Positions 62,537 through 64,000 of a stretch of 64,000 nucleotides of DNA are shown here, piece by piece. The notes beneath the pieces were generated by a model, which ran no database searches, had not been told where the DNA came from, and was given only the letters and a program-made list of their open reading frames with translations. The DNA is from Pseudomonas fluorescens (GTDB taxonomy: Bacteria; Pseudomonadota; Gammaproteobacteria; Pseudomonadales; Pseudomonadaceae). Where the stretch lies: the NCBI RefSeq assembly GCF_000967965.1, contig NZ_LACC01000031.1, positions 1 to 64,000 of the forward strand, written 5' to 3'. Numbering within the stretch: position 1 is the stretch's first letter; each line of letters begins with the position of its first letter. The translations under genes were made by a program, and so were the position numbers.

Positions 62537-63460
62537 TCAAATGGCACTGAACCTCTGCCCCAATCCCCGCTCGGCAAACTGCTCAATGACGAATTCGACA
62601 AACGCCCGGGTCTTGCCGGGCAGCAGTTTGTGTTCGGCGTAATAGATGGAGGTATAGCCGTCATCGATGTACCAGTCCGGCAACACCCGCTGCAACCTTC
62701 CCGACTCCAGATAACCCGAGGCAAACGGCATGCTCACCAGCGCAATGCCCAGACCCTGCGCGGCCGTGGCGCAGGCGGCCTCGGAATCGCTCATGGTCAT
62801 CCTCGCCTTGAGCGTCAACGGGCTGTGTTGCTGATTGCGATGGGTCAACTGCCAGGAGCGCACCCGACCGGTCTGCGGTGAGCGAATCAGAATCCCGTCA
62901 TGGTGCTTGAGGTCATCCGGCTCGCTGATTGCCGCATGTGTCTCCAGATAGTCCTTCGTAGCCACCAACACCCGATGCGCGGGACTCAGCCGGCGCGCCA
63001 CCACGCCCTGGGGCAATTCAAAGCCGCCGCCGATTGCCGCGTCGAAACCTTGCCCGATCAGATCGACCTGGCGGTTGTCGAAGTGCCAGTCCGGGTTTAT
63101 CGCCGGGAATCGCCGCAGAAACTCGCCGAGCATCGGCACAATGTACAGGCAGCCAAATACCGTCCCCATACTGACTTTCAGGGTGCCCGCCGGCTGCCCT
63201 CCGGCGCTGGCAAGATTGGCCACGGCATTCTGGATCGTGTGCAGGCTGCCGCTGACTTCGCCGAGAAACAACTGACCGGCCTCCGTCAGCGTCAGGCTGC
63301 GAGTGCTGCGCTGGAACAATCTGACGCCCAGGCGCGCCTCGAGCTTGGCAACACTCTTGCCCACCGCCGCCGGTGTCAGGCTCAGGCGTCGCGCCGCTTC
63401 AGCAAAGCTGCCGACCTCGGCACTGCGCACAAAGCATTCGATACTGCTGAAGGTTTCCAT
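62537..63460 (-). CDS. LysR-family transcriptional regulator
   Basis: 307 residues from the ATG at 63460 (a GTG three codons earlier is possible). N-terminal helix-turn-helix METFSSIECFVRSAEVGSFAEAARRLSLTPAAVGKSVAKLEARLGVRLFQRSTR, followed by a periplasmic-binding-like effector domain (about 90-300) of the CrgA/DsdC-type subgroup. It is divergent from the SDR gene and probably controls it. The inverted repeat TAAAC-N5-GTTTA at 63472-63486 is a candidate binding site. Confidence 0.9.
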   Translation of the reverse strand: METFSSIECFVRSAEVGSFAEAARRLSLTPAAVGKSVAKLEARLGVRLFQRSTRSLTLTEAGQLFLGEVSGSLHTIQNAVANLASAGGQPAGTLKVSMGTVFGCLYIVPMLGEFLRRFPAINPDWHFDNRQVDLIGQGFDAAIGGGFELPQGVVARRLSPAHRVLVATKDYLETHAAISEPDDLKHHDGILIRSPQTGRVRSWQLTHRNQQHSPLTLKARMTMSDSEAACATAAQGLGIALVSMPFASGYLESGRLQRVLPDWYIDDGYTSIYYAEHKLLPGKTRAFVEFVIEQFAERGLGQRFSAI

Positions 63461-63471
63461 AGGCGCCACTA

Positions 63472-63516
63472 TAAACTTTTGGTTTACACAGACTATCGTA
63501 ATTATGGTCTACACAG
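63472..63516. promoter_or_regulatory. LysR/SDR divergent control region
   Basis: TAAAC/GTTTA inverted repeat at 63472-63486 and imperfect direct repeats GGTTTACACAG (63481) and GGTCTACACAG (63506) 25 bases apart. Confidence 0.45.
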
Positions 63517-63584
63517 CAGGTAATCCTGAATCGATACTAGGCTCCATCAACCGGGACATCTCGCCTCGGGACTTGGAGATCGAC

Positions 63585-64000
63585 ATGACTACTCAGAACC
63601 TCAGCGGCAAAGTGGCATTGATTCAAGGTGGTTCTCGCGGTATCGGCGCAGCCATCGTCAAGCGCCTGGCTGCTGAAGGCGCGACCGTTGCCTTCACTTA
63701 CGTCAGCTCCACGGCCAAGGCCGAAGAACTGCAAGACAGCATCACCGCCAAGGGCGGCAAGGCCCTGGCCATCAAGGCCGACAGCGCCGACGCCGACGCG
63801 ATCCGCAGTGCTGTGTCCGCCACGGTAGAAGCCTTCGGTCGCCTGGATATCCTGGTCAACAATGCCGGCGTACTGGCGGTCGCACCGCTGGCCGAGTTCA
63901 AACTCGAAGACTTCGACCAGACCCTCGCCATCAACGTGCGCAGCGTATTCATCGCCACCCAGGCCGCCGCTAAACACATGACCGAAGGCGGACGCATCAT
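63585..64000 (+). CDS. SDR-family oxidoreductase (3' end outside window)
   Basis: Partial, 138 codons visible; GGAGA precedes the ATG. Rossmann motif GGSRGIGAAIVKRLAAEG (TGxxxGxG type with G-G-S) near the N-terminus, NNAGVLA near residue 90 and INVRSVFIATQAAAKHM. The catalytic Tyr-X3-Lys lies beyond the window end. A 3-oxoacyl-[ACP] reductase-like enzyme of unknown substrate, divergent from and probably controlled by the LysR gene. Confidence 0.9.
   Translation, partial: MTTQNLSGKVALIQGGSRGIGAAIVKRLAAEGATVAFTYVSSTAKAEELQDSITAKGGKALAIKADSADADAIRSAVSATVEAFGRLDILVNNAGVLAVAPLAEFKLEDFDQTLAINVRSVFIATQAAAKHMTEGGRI

Noticed and set aside
5..64000. tRNA, rRNA or prophage attachment sites
   Set aside because: No cloverleaf-like, rRNA-like or integrase-associated sequence was recognised on either strand.

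Overview
The window is a piece of a Pseudomonas chromosome, most likely from the P. fluorescens group. This rests on uniformly high-GC core genes, a sigX-oprF-cmpX-crfX block, a prpBC-acnD-prpFD cluster next to a GntR regulator, a fused phosphatase/kinase inside the nitrate assimilation locus, and about a dozen REP/REPIN palindromes between genes. I found no insertion sequence, prophage, tRNA, rRNA or CRISPR array. The last gene (SDR oxidoreductase) is cut by the window edge.

Layout. 0.1-5.4 kb, minus strand: zipA, smc and a GntR regulator coupled to smc. 5.6-14.3 kb: purine catabolism, with xdhA-xdhB-xdhC-guaD, a second GntR regulator and a divergent BenE-type permease. 14.4-23.4 kb: housekeeping genes (yggL, dacB, a CHASE-PAS-PAS-GGDEF cyclase, rlmKL, rmf, pyrD). 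23.5-35.1 kb: nitrate assimilation, with nasS-nasT, a NarK-type transporter, a PP2C/kinase fusion, nirB-nirD-nasC and cobA. 35.2-44.4 kb: oprF, sigX, cmpX, crfX, zntB, rraA, an alpha/beta hydrolase, ppsA and divergent ppsR. 44.5-53.0 kb, minus strand: the 2-methylcitrate cycle. 53.3-56.4 kb: a three-gene ATP-grasp / inactive transglutaminase-7TM / retropepsin-like system of unknown product. 56.6-64 kb: pabB, thrH, cysH, an NCS1 permease with a hydantoin/allantoin racemase, LysR, SDR.

How it works together. The strongest regulatory signal is in the nitrate region. The three transcription units nasS-nasT, transporter-kinase and nirBD-nasC-cobA each begin with a sigma54-like -24/-12 element at exact spacing. 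Each is followed by a leader holding a hexaloop hairpin with sequence GAC-AAWGRC-GTC fused to the 5' arm of an intrinsic terminator. This is the layout expected for antitermination by NasT, an ANTAR protein encoded in the same locus and controlled by the nitrate sensor NasS. The nasS-nasT unit appears to carry the same switch with a degraded first hairpin, suggesting feedback. A second theme is the palindrome TTGT-NN-ACAA, seen in three regulatory regions (prp, guaD-side GntR/permease, NCS1 permease) and typical of FadR/FCD GntR regulators. A third is the 53.3-56.4 kb triad, whose membrane protein has no cysteine at all and so cannot be a thiol transglutaminase.
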